From: Comamonadaceae bacterium
GTDB taxonomy: Bacteria > Pseudomonadota > Gammaproteobacteria > Burkholderiales > Burkholderiaceae_C
DNA: 64,000 nt
NCBI GenBank assembly: GCA_027485285.1
Contig: JAIXRH010000123.1
Coordinates: 47,632 to 111,631 of the forward strand
Reading direction: 5' to 3'
Positions 1 to 8,478 of the stretch are shown here, one piece after another. Position 1 is the stretch's first letter. Each line of letters opens with the position of its first letter. A program made the position numbers and the translations under genes. Under the pieces are notes generated by a model. It was given only the letters and a program-made list of their open reading frames with translations, was not told the DNA's origin and did no database searches.

Positions 1-1
1 C

Positions 2-265
2 GAGGATGTGAAAGAACGCTTGCTGTGTTTGTCAGACCACCGCATCACCAATGAGGGTGTGGTGGTCATCAAATCACAAGAGCACCGTAGCCAAGACATG
101 AACCGCATGGAGGCGTTTGCGCGTTTGCATGATTTGGTGCAAAGCGTGGCCAAACCGCCTAAAAAACGCAAACCCACCAAGCCCACGTATGCGTCTCAGT
201 TGCGTCGCTTAGACAGCAAGAAAAAGACCTCGGCGATCAAGTCAAACCGAGGTCGGGTGCTTTAG
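2..265 (+). CDS. arfB: Alternative ribosome-rescue factor ArfB-like (3' part only)
   Basis: This is the C-terminal part of a gene that begins before the window. The reading frame is open from base 2. The visible part resembles the end of the class I release-factor domain (SDHRITNEGVVVIKSQEHRS, then DMNRMEAFARLHDLVQ). It is followed by a lysine/arginine-rich tail (KPPKKRKPTKPT and RLDSKKK). That order is typical of ArfB/YaeJ, a peptidyl-tRNA hydrolase whose basic tail inserts into the empty mRNA channel of stalled ribosomes. The catalytic GGQ motif would lie upstream and cannot be seen. A release-factor-like protein of another subgroup is the alternative. Confidence 0.8.
   Translation, partial: EDVKERLLCLSDHRITNEGVVVIKSQEHRSQDMNRMEAFARLHDLVQSVAKPPKKRKPTKPTYASQLRRLDSKKKTSAIKSNRGRVL
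221..254 (-). terminator. Intrinsic terminator for the minus-strand spermidine-synthase-like gene
   Basis: An 8-bp perfect stem, GACCTCGG at 226-233 and CCGAGGTC at 247-254, encloses a 13-nt loop. Read on the minus strand the hairpin is followed directly by TTTTTCTT (225 to 218). This is the form of a rho-independent terminator for transcripts leaving the gene that ends at 285. It lies inside the 3' end of the arfB coding region. Confidence 0.6.
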
Positions 266-284
266 TCAGGTTCGCTGTTGTGTC

Positions 285-1163
285 TCAGCGATGCACCGGC
301 GCGAGTTCTTTCAACCATTTCTCTGCGGGCAAAGACCAACGGGTTTGAATCATTTGCGCCCGAGATCGCAAGGCTTGTGGGTCCCAAGCGCGAGGTGTGC
401 GAAACGCCAACACAATGGTGTTGCCGGCTGAGGTGGGCTTGAAGGCCCACACGGCTTCTTGGCCAAATGCTTTGGCGATGCGTTGCAAGCTGGTTTCTAA
501 GCTCGAACGGCGGCCATACAGATTGACGGTCATGCAGCCTTGGGGTGTGAGCAGTTGGTGGCAGTCGGCATAAAAAGCTTCGCTGTCCAGCGCAGGGCAG
601 GCGGCCTCTTGGTCATACAGGTCAACTTGCAACACATCGACTTTGCCCTGCCATGCCGCGCTCTTGGCGATGTCCGCAGCGTCGGCCAGTAGCACGTGCA
701 AGTTGACGTTGTCTTGGGGCAGATTGAACCAACGCCTGCAAGCGTCAATCACATGTGGGTTAAGTTCAACAGCCGTGGTGGGCATGCCCAATTGAAGATG
801 ACAAAACTTGGTCAGCGATGCAGCACCCAAGCCCAGTTGCATCGCTTGCAAGCGCGGTAGTTGATCCAAGTCGGTCACCAGCAACCAGGCCATCATGCGC
901 TGCACGTATTCAAGATGAATTTCAGTTGGCTGGCTGATTCTCATCGAGCCCTGCACCCAGGGGGTGCCCAAGTGCAAAAACCGCATGTCGCCGTAGTCCA
1001 CGTGGTTGACCCATGGCAGGTCACCTGGCTTGTGTGCGCCAATAACGCCTTGGGGGGTGAAGGTGCGTGCTTGTCGCCTGGCCAGCAAAGTCCCTATCCC
1101 AACCGCCAAGACGCAGGCCAACAGGCCGACGATCAGCTCCATGGAGGACAAACCAAGGTTCAT
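285..1163 (-). CDS. Spermidine-synthase-like methyltransferase-fold protein
   Basis: The protein has 292 residues from the ATG at 1163, which has a GAGAG ribosome-binding site; a TTG two codons upstream is less likely. An N-terminal hydrophobic helix (roughly residues 8-26) suggests a membrane anchor. The rest has the Rossmann core of the spermidine synthase family: LGLGAASLTKF as the nucleotide-binding loop, AVELNPHVI as the acidic end of strand 2, and DVLQVDLYD where the catalytic aspartate region lies. Anchored proteins of this group often lack polyamine synthase activity, so the substrate is unknown. It follows the Lrp gene by only 9 bp on the same strand, so the two are probably co-transcribed. 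Confidence 0.75.
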   Translation of the reverse strand: MNLGLSSMELIVGLLACVLAVGIGTLLARRQARTFTPQGVIGAHKPGDLPWVNHVDYGDMRFLHLGTPWVQGSMRISQPTEIHLEYVQRMMAWLLVTDLDQLPRLQAMQLGLGAASLTKFCHLQLGMPTTAVELNPHVIDACRRWFNLPQDNVNLHVLLADAADIAKSAAWQGKVDVLQVDLYDQEAACPALDSEAFYADCHQLLTPQGCMTVNLYGRRSSLETSLQRIAKAFGQEAVWAFKPTSAGNTIVLAFRTPRAWDPQALRSRAQMIQTRWSLPAEKWLKELAPVHR

Positions 1164-1172
1164 AGGCAACTC

Positions 1173-1637
1173 TCAGTGGGGCAAAGGTAGTGCGGTTTTG
1201 TAGCGCACTTGTTTGAGTGCAAAGCTAGAGCGAATTTTCTCGATGCCTGGAATGGGGGTGAGCTGTTCGAGAATGAATTTTTCAAGAGCCGTGATGTCAG
1301 CCACCGCGATACGAATTAAATAGTCGCTGTCTCCTGTCATGAGGTAGCACTCCATGACTTCGTCGTGTTCGGCAATGCGTTGTTCAAATTCCGCCAATGC
1401 CGATTTGGACTGCTCCTTCAAACTGATGGAGATAAACACCGATAAATTCAATCCCAATGCTTTGGGGTTGAGCAGGGTGACATAACGCGCAATGATGCCG
1501 TTCGCCTCTAAGGCTTTGACGCGCGTCAAGCACGGGGAAGGGGACAAGTGCACCCGCTTTGCCAGTTCAATATTGGTCAATGAACTGTCCTGCTGCAGCT
1601 CAGTCAATATGCGTAGATCAGTGCTGTCAAGTTTCAT
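1173..1637 (-). CDS. Lrp/AsnC-family transcriptional regulator
   Basis: The protein has 154 residues, the normal size for the family. An N-terminal winged helix-turn-helix ([20 protein letters not shown], then [20 protein letters not shown]) is followed by the RAM ligand-binding domain ([19 protein letters not shown]). Lrp proteins bind amino acids or related small molecules and act on neighbouring genes. It is divergent from the E1-type dehydrogenase at 1742 and the 104-bp gap holds a perfect inverted repeat, so it very likely controls that gene. In Pseudomonas putida an Lrp-type regulator, MdeR, controls mdeAB, and MdeB is an E1 homologue; the arrangement here is analogous. Confidence 0.88.
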   Translation of the reverse strand: MKLDSTDLRILTELQQDSSLTNIELAKRVHLSPSPCLTRVKALEANGIIARYVTLLNPKALGLNLSVFISISLKEQSKSALAEFEQRIAEHDEVMECYLMTGDSDYLIRIAVADITALEKFILEQLTPIPGIEKIRSSFALKQVRYKTALPLPH

Positions 1638-1681
1638 TTATGCTTTAAAAGAGGAATTAATAACAATTTTATGCTGTTTTA

Positions 1682-1699
1682 TCTTCAATTCATTGAAGA
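1682..1699. promoter_or_regulatory. Candidate Lrp operator (perfect inverted repeat)
   Basis: TCTTCAATTCATTGAAGA is an inverted repeat with 8-bp arms and a 2-nt centre. It lies 43 bp before the E1 start codon and 45 bp before the Lrp start codon. The divergent position makes it the best candidate for the Lrp binding site. Confidence 0.5.
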
Positions 1700-1741
1700 A
1701 ACGATAGCCTATTTGGATCTGTTTTTTTTAAAGTCAGTGCG

Positions 1742-4372
1742 ATGACAGATCCCCACCTTACCCCTTTTTTAGCCATTCCCAGCGGCGACCTAGACCCGCT
1801 TGAAACCGCCGAGTGGCGAGACGCGTTTTTATCGCTTGTGGCCACCGAGGGCCCGTCGCGCGCTTGCTTCATTTTGGACGCCTTGGTGCAGCTGGCCTAT
1901 GCTGGCAATGTGCCATGGCAGCCTGAGTTAGCAACGCCTTACGTCAACAGTGTTGCGGTGGCACAGCAGCCCGCATTTCCCGGCGACTTGGCCATGGAAG
2001 AGCGTCTGGGCTCGCTGATACGCTGGAACGCGCTGGCCATGGTGGCGCGTGCCAATGCGGCCTATGGCGAGTTGGGTGGGCACATCTCAAGTTACGCCAG
2101 TGCGGCAGACTTGTTTGAGGTGGGCTTCAATCATTTTTTCCATGCGCGCAATGAACAGCATGGCGGAGACTTGGTCTTTTTTCAGCCCCATAGCGCGCCC
2201 GGTGTTTACGCACGCGCCTTTTTGGAGGGCCGTTTGAGTGAGGCCGATTTGTCGCATTACCGCCAAGAAATTACTGCACCCGAAGGCGTGCAGGGCTTGA
2301 GCAGTTACCCGCACCCTTGGCTGATGCCAGACTTTTGGCAGTTCCCCACGGGATCCATGGGCATCGGCCCTATCAGCTCCATCTATCACGCGCGTTTCAT
2401 GCGCTACCTGACCCACCGACAGCTGCAAAACTGCGATGGCCGAAAGGTGTGGGGTGTGTTTGGCGACGGCGAGATGGACGAGCCCGAGAGCATGAGCGCT
2501 TTGACATTGGCGTCGCGTGAAAAGCTTGACAACTTGGTGTGGGTGGTGAACTGCAATTTGCAGCGCTTGGATGGCCCCGTTCGAGGCAACGGGCGCATCA
2601 TTGACGAGTTGGAGCGCTTGTTCCGCGGCGCCGGATGGAACGTCATCAAACTGGTCTGGGGCAGCGATTGGGACGGCTTGTTTGCCCGTGATGTGACGGG
2701 TGCTTTGGTCAAGGCGTTTGCCCAAACCGTGGATGGTCAGATGCAAACCTTTGCTGCCAAAGATGGGCGCTTTAACAGAGACACATTTTTTGGACAAAAC
2801 GAAGCCTTGGCCCATTTGGCCCAAGGCATGACTGACGAACAGATTGACCGCCTCAAGCGCGGGGGCCATGATTTGGTGAAGATTTATGCCGCCTACGCTG
2901 CAGCGGCCAAGCACCAAGGGCAACCGACGGTGATCTTGGCGCACACCAAAAAAGGCTATGGCATGGGCGAGGCAGGTCAGGGAAAAATGACCACGCACAG
3001 CCAAAAGAAGCTCGACGAGACGGCCCTGATTGGATTTAGAAACCGTTTCAACCTACCGTTGACCGATGCCCAAGCGACGCAGCTGCAGTTCTTCAAACCT
3101 GCGGATGACAGCGATGAAATTCGTTACCTGAATGCCCAGCGCCAACGCTTGGGGGGCCACTTGCCTAAGCGATACACGCAAGCAGATGTTGTTCCTGTCC
3201 CCGCTGTCGCGGATTACGCCAGTTTTGCTGTGAACGCCGCTGGCAAAGACATGTCCACCACCATGGCCTTTGTGCGTTTGTTGGGCAACTTACTCAAAGA
3301 CTCTCAGTTGGGGCCGCGCATCGTGCCCATCGTGGCTGATGAGGCGCGAACATTTGGCATGGCCAACTTGTTCAAACAGGTTGGTATTTATTCCAGTGTG
3401 GGCCAACGATACGAGCCCGAGGATATTGGTTCTGTGTTGAGTTACCGCGAGGCCTTAGAGGGGCAAATTTTGGAAGAGGGCATCAGCGAAGCCGGCGCCA
3501 TCGCCAGTTGGACAGCTGCAGCTACCAGCTATAGCGTGCATGGTTTGGCCATGTTGCCGTTCTACATTTACTACTCTATGTTCGGCTTCCAACGTGTGGG
3601 TGACGCAATATGGGCCGCAGCAGATCAACGCGCGCGAGGTTTTTTGTTGGGTGCAACATCTGGACGCACCACTTTGGGCGGGGAAGGCTTGCAGCACCAA
3701 GACGGAAGCAGTCATTTGGTGGCTGCCACCATACCCAACTGCCGCGCCTATGACCCCGCCTATGCGGGTGAAATGGCAGTCATTGTTGACCATGGCATGC
3801 GTGAAATCCTGGTTGAGCAACGTGATGTTTTTTACTACGTGACCTTGATGAACGAAAACTATGCACAACCCGATTTGCCCGCGGGTGTTGCGTCTGAAGT
3901 GATCAAAGGTTGTTACAAGCTGAAGACGGTGGATGCTGCGCCATCAGAGCGGCAGCGCGTGACGTTGATGGGCTCGGGAGCCATCTTGACGGAGGTGGTG
4001 AAAGCCGCCGAACAACTGGCTGCACAAGGGATTGCCAGTGATGTGTTTAGCGTGACGAGTTGGAGCGAGTTGGCACGCGATGGCATGGCCTGCGAGATGT
4101 CTGCGTTGACGGGGCAGGGTATCTCCAGCGTGCCATTTGTTCAGCAGCAGTTGTCACGCAGCCAAGGCCCTATCGTGGCGGCCACCGATTACGTGCGGGC
4201 CGTTCCTGAAAGCGTTCGGGCCTACTTACCGCCAGGGCGACGTTACATGTGCTTGGGCACGGATGGGTTTGGCCGCAGCGACACGCGGGCTGCTTTGAGG
4301 GCGTTTTTTCAGGTGGATGCCGCCAGCATTGTGAAGGCGGCTTTGCACGCGCTGAGCAATGAACCCAAGTAG
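1742..4372 (+). CDS. Homodimeric pyruvate-dehydrogenase-type E1 component (AceE/MdeB-like)
   Basis: The 876-residue protein is collinear with AceE E1 along its whole length. It oxidatively decarboxylates a 2-oxo acid using thiamine diphosphate. Visible motifs are GGHISSYASA (His114, active-site histidine), FNHFFHARNEQHGGDL, the ThDP/Mg motif GDGEMDEPE from residue 241, and the C-terminal LGTDGFGRSDTR. No E2 or E3 gene is in the window, so it is not the usual aceEF operon and probably works as a paralogue. The divergent Lrp regulator matches the mde arrangement, where MdeB acts on 2-oxobutyrate from methionine. No methionine gamma-lyase is present here, so the 2-oxobutyrate role is inference. 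Confidence 0.88.
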   Translation: MTDPHLTPFLAIPSGDLDPLETAEWRDAFLSLVATEGPSRACFILDALVQLAYAGNVPWQPELATPYVNSVAVAQQPAFPGDLAMEERLGSLIRWNALAMVARANAAYGELGGHISSYASAADLFEVGFNHFFHARNEQHGGDLVFFQPHSAPGVYARAFLEGRLSEADLSHYRQEITAPEGVQGLSSYPHPWLMPDFWQFPTGSMGIGPISSIYHARFMRYLTHRQLQNCDGRKVWGVFGDGEMDEPESMSALTLASREKLDNLVWVVNCNLQRLDGPVRGNGRIIDELERLFRGAGWNVIKLVWGSDWDGLFARDVTGALVKAFAQTVDGQMQTFAAKDGRFNRDTFFGQNEALAHLAQGMTDEQIDRLKRGGHDLVKIYAAYAAAAKHQGQPTVILAHTKKGYGMGEAGQGKMTTHSQKKLDETALIGFRNRFNLPLTDAQATQLQFFKPADDSDEIRYLNAQRQRLGGHLPKRYTQADVVPVPAVADYASFAVNAAGKDMSTTMAFVRLLGNLLKDSQLGPRIVPIVADEARTFGMANLFKQVGIYSSVGQRYEPEDIGSVLSYREALEGQILEEGISEAGAIASWTAAATSYSVHGLAMLPFYIYYSMFGFQRVGDAIWAAADQRARGFLLGATSGRTTLGGEGLQHQDGSSHLVAATIPNCRAYDPAYAGEMAVIVDHGMREILVEQRDVFYYVTLMNENYAQPDLPAGVASEVIKGCYKLKTVDAAPSERQRVTLMGSGAILTEVVKAAEQLAAQGIASDVFSVTSWSELARDGMACEMSALTGQGISSVPFVQQQLSRSQGPIVAATDYVRAVPESVRAYLPPGRRYMCLGTDGFGRSDTRAALRAFFQVDAASIVKAALHALSNEPK

Positions 4373-4384
4373 GACCCAGATCTA

Positions 4385-4407
4385 ACTTTTGTGATGCTTC
4401 CAAAAGT
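4385..4407. other. Hairpin downstream of the E1 gene
   Basis: ACTTTTG (4385-4391) and CAAAAGT (4401-4407) form a 7-bp stem 12 bp after the E1 stop codon. No T-run follows on the plus strand, so a terminator role is weak. The rest of the gap to 4524 shows nothing else definite. Confidence 0.3.
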
Positions 4408-4523
4408 AGGTCATAAAAAATACACAAAGCCATAGTAAAAATGTGTGTCTTGGGTGACCCCTGAGGCATTCACGTGTGAAGTCTGAATGATTGAAAGTTG
4501 CACATTCCACAAGGAGGTTGCCA

Positions 4524-4844
4524 ATGGACACGTCAGTTATTTCTATCGAAGCATTGGCCAAAGAGTTTGGCCATTCCTTGTTTGAAAGAGGATTCTCCCG
4601 CGGCGTCCTCAGGAGCCTCAAGCCTCAGCAATGCAGTGGTGTATTGGAGAGTGAACACGCTGTACTTGGGTTGGTGCTCTCTGGAGAGCTCTTGATTGAG
4701 CTTCCCGAATGCCTATTGCTCAACGGGGTAGGCGACGAGTTTTTCCTGCCTCCCAACACCTACTTTCAAGCGACCGCTGGTGAGCAAGGCGCGCAGTTCT
4801 TGTTTGCCAAGCGAAGCGGTCTTGCCACTGTCTGTTCAGCTTAA
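4524..4844 (+). CDS. Small cupin-like protein of unknown role
   Basis: The protein has 106 residues from the ATG at 4524, which follows a perfect AAGGAGG ribosome-binding site by 6 bases; the in-frame codons upstream are not part of the gene. The middle (AVLGLVLSGELLIELPECLL, then VGDEFFLPPNTYFQATAG) has the alternating strand pattern of a single cupin barrel with the GDEFFLPP turn. There is no recognisable metal-binding HxH motif, so catalytic activity is doubtful and a sensor or binding role is as likely. It stands alone between the E1 gene and the convergent DedA gene. Confidence 0.6.
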   Translation: MDTSVISIEALAKEFGHSLFERGFSRGVLRSLKPQQCSGVLESEHAVLGLVLSGELLIELPECLLLNGVGDEFFLPPNTYFQATAGEQGAQFLFAKRSGLATVCSA

Positions 4845-4873
4845 GTCAGGGTTGGCTTGGCGAGGAATGAGGG

Positions 4874-5467
4874 TTAGGCCTTTTCCTCGGCCACACGCTC
4901 GAGTTTCCTGCTCAGGATCCACGAGAGTGCCAGGAAAACGATCAGCATCACCATGCCAAGACCAGAGAAGGCATTGCTCATGAGCTTTTCGGAGGCTTGG
5001 CCAAACGCATGGCCAGCTGAAAGAATCGCACCCGACCAAAGCCCTGCCGCAACGAAATTGAAAGCCATGAAGGTTGGCCACGGGAGTCGCGACATGCCGT
5101 AGGCAAAACCGGCGACGCCGCGAATGCCGTGTGGATAACGATGAAACAAAATCAGCCACACGTAGTAATGGTCCACTAACCGCACCACGATTTGGCTGGT
5201 GCGGTAAAGCCTTGGGAAAGGTGAAAGCCATTGGTTGCCAAAGCAACGTCCGATGACGAAGCGGATCGCATCACCCAGAAAACTGCCCGCCCAAACGACG
5301 GCGACGAGGGTGCCCAAATCAAGCGCCCCTGAACTGGAGGCGTATCCAGCAAACAGCGTGAGCAGCAGACTGTGGGAGGCCGCGAAGGCAAAGATCAGGC
5401 CATAGGCCTCATCACCATGCAGTCGCAACAGCTCGAGGAAAGAGGCCAAGTCGGTTGGATAGATCAC
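4874..5467 (-). CDS. DedA-family inner membrane protein
   Basis: The 197-residue protein has hydrophobic segments near residues 22-45, 52-74, 103-125, 131-150 and 165-186. It carries the family signature LILFHRYPHGIRGVAGFAYG around residues 106-124. DedA (VTT-domain) proteins are implicated in lipid scrambling, membrane homeostasis and resistance to dyes or polymyxin. The gene is monocistronic and convergent with the small cupin gene. Its promoter shares the 277-bp gap with the divergent M16 peptidase. Confidence 0.82.
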   Translation of the reverse strand: MIYPTDLASFLELLRLHGDEAYGLIFAFAASHSLLLTLFAGYASSSGALDLGTLVAVVWAGSFLGDAIRFVIGRCFGNQWLSPFPRLYRTSQIVVRLVDHYYVWLILFHRYPHGIRGVAGFAYGMSRLPWPTFMAFNFVAAGLWSGAILSAGHAFGQASEKLMSNAFSGLGMVMLIVFLALSWILSRKLERVAEEKA

Positions 5468-5744
5468 TTATAAACACCTAAATTGAGTCATCACAAGTTG
5501 CCGATTTTGTCCCATCGCTTGGCAATGGCGGGTATTGCACGATTTAAAGTGCTTCAAGTGTTGGGGGAACGCCAGTCGTATTTTTTCAAATGATTCGGCT
5601 GTCGCCGACCTTGGCTTGAACGGTGCCAATGTTTTTCTAAATAGCACCCCTTCATGTCGTCTGTGCGCTTACCAAGGTATTTGTGTGGTGTTCACCAAAA
5701 CCGCCCTGCGAGCGCCCCCGTCTATTTAAAGGTAAGCTGTTTCT
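5468..5744. other. Divergent intergenic region between the DedA and M16 peptidase genes
   Basis: These 277 bp hold no convincing gene. They presumably contain the two divergent promoters. A short stem, CGGC-GCCG, is present near 5598, but no strong operator or -10/-35 pair could be fixed. The peptidase ribosome-binding site (AAAGGTAAG) is rather distant from its ATG. Confidence 0.4.
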
Positions 5745-8459
5745 ATGAAAATTTTTACCAATTTCTGCATCGTCCTGTGTGTTGTTATGTCAGGCACTGT
5801 CTTTGCCGGGTCAGCCACCCCTCATCAAAAATTGATCGAAGAAAAGGCGGCAGGCATTGCCTCTTACAAGTTGGCAAACGGCTTCAAAATCATTCTTATT
5901 CCATATCCTTCAGCTGCCAATGCCCGCATTGAACTGATGGTGAGAACTGGCAGCAAACTTGAAGGTTATGGAGAGACAGGCATGGCGCACTTGCTTGAGC
6001 ACATGTTGTTCAAGGGGGCTGGTGAGCGTCAAAACATCAAAGATGATTTAACCAGGCTCGGTGCGCGTTACAACGGGACAACGTCGCAGGATCGAACAAA
6101 CTACTTTGAAACGGTAGACGCTGACCCGAAAAAGATTGACGAACTCTTAAAACTCGAAGCAGATCGTTTCATCCGTGCACGATTTACCGCGGCAGATTTA
6201 GCCAGTGAAATGACGGTGGTGCGGAATGAACTTGAGAACTCAGAGAAAGAACCCTCCCAACTTGTGCTCAGTGCGCTTGCCCGACATGGTTTTAACTGGC
6301 ACGGCTATTCGCGTTCAACCATTGGCGCGCGCAGCGATATCGAAGGCGCTTCTTTTGCAGCATTGCAAGCATTTCACAAAAAGCATTACCGTCCAGATAA
6401 CGCTGCGCTCATCGTCTCTGGTAACTTTGACTCGGCCAGAGTTTTGGCATTGGCTAGCAAGCTGTTTGCCGTCGCTCAAAACCCATCCACTGAAAAGCCA
6501 TCGAACTGGACTCTGGAGAGCCCGCAGGCAATGACCAACAAAACAGAGCTTGTTTCATCCGCTGGCACCACAGTTGTCGCAAGTGCTTGGAAACTGCCAG
6601 GCATGAAAGAGCGAGATGCGCATGCCCTTGCGCTTGCTGCAGCATCTATTTGCGATTCTGATTGGGGGAGTTTGCGAAAAGACATCGTGCTCGATCGCAA
6701 GTTGGCAGTGTCTGCCAATTGTTTCACTTGGCATCAGACCGACTATGGGCGGTTCATTGCGTTTGCACGCGCAGATCAAAAAGCTGATGCGCATGCGCTT
6801 TCCCATGAGGTGGTCAAACACATTCAAGAGGCTGCTGCGCGAGGTGTGTCAACGGCTCAACTCGAAAGAGCGCGTTTGTCTGAGCTCAACAGTTTTCAAA
6901 AATCCCTCGATTCGCATGAGGCTGTTGCTGGCTTGGTCTCTCGGTCTGAAGCCGCAGGTGATTGGCGTTTGTTTTTGTGGGAGCGTGATGTGGTGTCATC
7001 CGTCACGCTTGAAGAAGCCAATGACGCTTTAAAAAAGTGGGTGGTGTCGCTGAATAGAAATGATGTGGTTTTAAGGCACGTCGATAACGCTTCGCCTTTA
7101 GTGTTTCCTAAGCCGACTGACGCTGAATCAAGAGTCAAGGGGCAGGTGTGGGCGAACTTTATTTCTTCTGCCGATGCTGCGCCCACAAGTCTTTTGGCCA
7201 TCTCAACATCCACCGTGAAGTTCAATCTGAACAACGAAAGAGTCCAAGTTGCTTTGATCAAGAGGAAAACTCAGGGCGACAAGGTCTGGTTAGCGTTAGA
7301 AAACGACTATGGAAATCCTGCCCAACTGAAGCACAGAAAAGTCTCCTGTGATGCAGCTAGCGCCTTGATGGGCTTCGGCGGCAACGGATTGAGCCGTGAT
7401 GCGCTCAGTGCGCGCATGGAGGGGTTGCAAGCAATTTGGCAGATCAATCTCGCTGGTGTTTATCTTGAAGTCCCACGACAAAACTTCATGGAAGCATTCA
7501 ATGTTTTGATTTCAACATGGGCAAAGCCTCTGATGCCCGTCGTTGAGTTTGAGCGCTATAAAGCTTCCAGAATCGCCGCACTCGAGGCTGCCGTGACAGA
7601 TCCAATTCAGGTGTCAGCCAATGAGGTGCGATTGCGATTTGACAACTATCCCGAAGGTCACTGGGGTCAACCCAAGGCATTTTCTGAGTTGATGGCGCAG
7701 ACTCAAAACCTCGCTTATGAGGATGTGCTCAAGTGCAGCCAAGACTTCGCCAAACTGTCCCAGGTCCGAATGGGTGTGGTTGGAAACATCAATGCGGAAG
7801 TCATCCAGGACGCGTGGACCAAGGCTGATCTGGTCCATTCGGGGCCATCCACTTATGCGCGAGTGCCGACGCCTGTCGCACCTGTGAGCGTCGACACGAC
7901 CCCAATCCATGTCACGATCCCGGGAAAAACCAATGCAAGGGTGACGGGCACAACCGTTGTGCCTATCCACTCTAAGTCAGATGATTTTCCAGCGCTGCAA
8001 CTTGCTGTGTACGCTTTGGGTGGTAATTCAAGCAGTTTGATTTGGCTGCAGTTGCGTGAGACACAGGGGCTGGCTTACTCTTCAGGCATGCAGATTTCCC
8101 CATCTGCATTCGATGACCGCTCAACGATTCAGCTCTTTGCCACTGCCTCAAGTTCCAATGCTGACAAAGCGCTGGGTAGTCTTCAATCGGTGCTGATGAA
8201 GGTTCTTGCCGAGGGTTTCACACCTGAGCAGATTGACAGAGCCAAATCAGCTTGGATACAAAAACGCAAGGCCTCACTGGGGGATGAAAGGGGCTTTGCG
8301 TCAATTCTCGTCAACGCTTTGTACGACGGTCACGATTTTGAAGCGATGGAAGCGCTTGACCAAAAGATCAAAGCTGTCGATCACAAACTGGCCACTGCTG
8401 TTTTGAAAAAGTACGTGACCGAGTCCAACATTGTGTGGGCTGTAGGCAAAGGTCTTTGA
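5745..8459 (+). CDS. Exported M16-family zinc metallopeptidase (two-halves pitrilysin type)
   Basis: The 904-residue protein starts with a Sec signal peptide (FCIVLCVVMSGTVFAGSA, cleavage near residue 22), so it acts in the periplasm. The first half carries the inverted zinc motif HLLEH (His82, Glu85, His86) and the distal ligand Glu162 in RNELENSEKEP. The second half (from about residue 470) is the inactive M16 C-terminal lobe with ETQGLAYSSGMQI. The length fits tandem fused M16 peptidases of the PqqL/zinc-protease group, which cut small peptides. It is monocistronic, ending 19 bp before the convergent hydrolase gene. A 30-bp stretch near its 5' end recurs at 27960. Confidence 0.88.
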   Translation: MKIFTNFCIVLCVVMSGTVFAGSATPHQKLIEEKAAGIASYKLANGFKIILIPYPSAANARIELMVRTGSKLEGYGETGMAHLLEHMLFKGAGERQNIKDDLTRLGARYNGTTSQDRTNYFETVDADPKKIDELLKLEADRFIRARFTAADLASEMTVVRNELENSEKEPSQLVLSALARHGFNWHGYSRSTIGARSDIEGASFAALQAFHKKHYRPDNAALIVSGNFDSARVLALASKLFAVAQNPSTEKPSNWTLESPQAMTNKTELVSSAGTTVVASAWKLPGMKERDAHALALAAASICDSDWGSLRKDIVLDRKLAVSANCFTWHQTDYGRFIAFARADQKADAHALSHEVVKHIQEAAARGVSTAQLERARLSELNSFQKSLDSHEAVAGLVSRSEAAGDWRLFLWERDVVSSVTLEEANDALKKWVVSLNRNDVVLRHVDNASPLVFPKPTDAESRVKGQVWANFISSADAAPTSLLAISTSTVKFNLNNERVQVALIKRKTQGDKVWLALENDYGNPAQLKHRKVSCDAASALMGFGGNGLSRDALSARMEGLQAIWQINLAGVYLEVPRQNFMEAFNVLISTWAKPLMPVVEFERYKASRIAALEAAVTDPIQVSANEVRLRFDNYPEGHWGQPKAFSELMAQTQNLAYEDVLKCSQDFAKLSQVRMGVVGNINAEVIQDAWTKADLVHSGPSTYARVPTPVAPVSVDTTPIHVTIPGKTNARVTGTTVVPIHSKSDDFPALQLAVYALGGNSSSLIWLQLRETQGLAYSSGMQISPSAFDDRSTIQLFATASSSNADKALGSLQSVLMKVLAEGFTPEQIDRAKSAWIQKRKASLGDERGFASILVNALYDGHDFEAMEALDQKIKAVDHKLATAVLKKYVTESNIVWAVGKGL

Positions 8460-8478
8460 ACCGAATTGGCGCTGGTGT

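Noticed and set aside
2087-3004. Long minus-strand reading frame inside the E1 gene
   Set aside because: It is a mirror frame of a well-supported coding region, with His/Gln-rich composition and no recognisable domain or ribosome-binding site.
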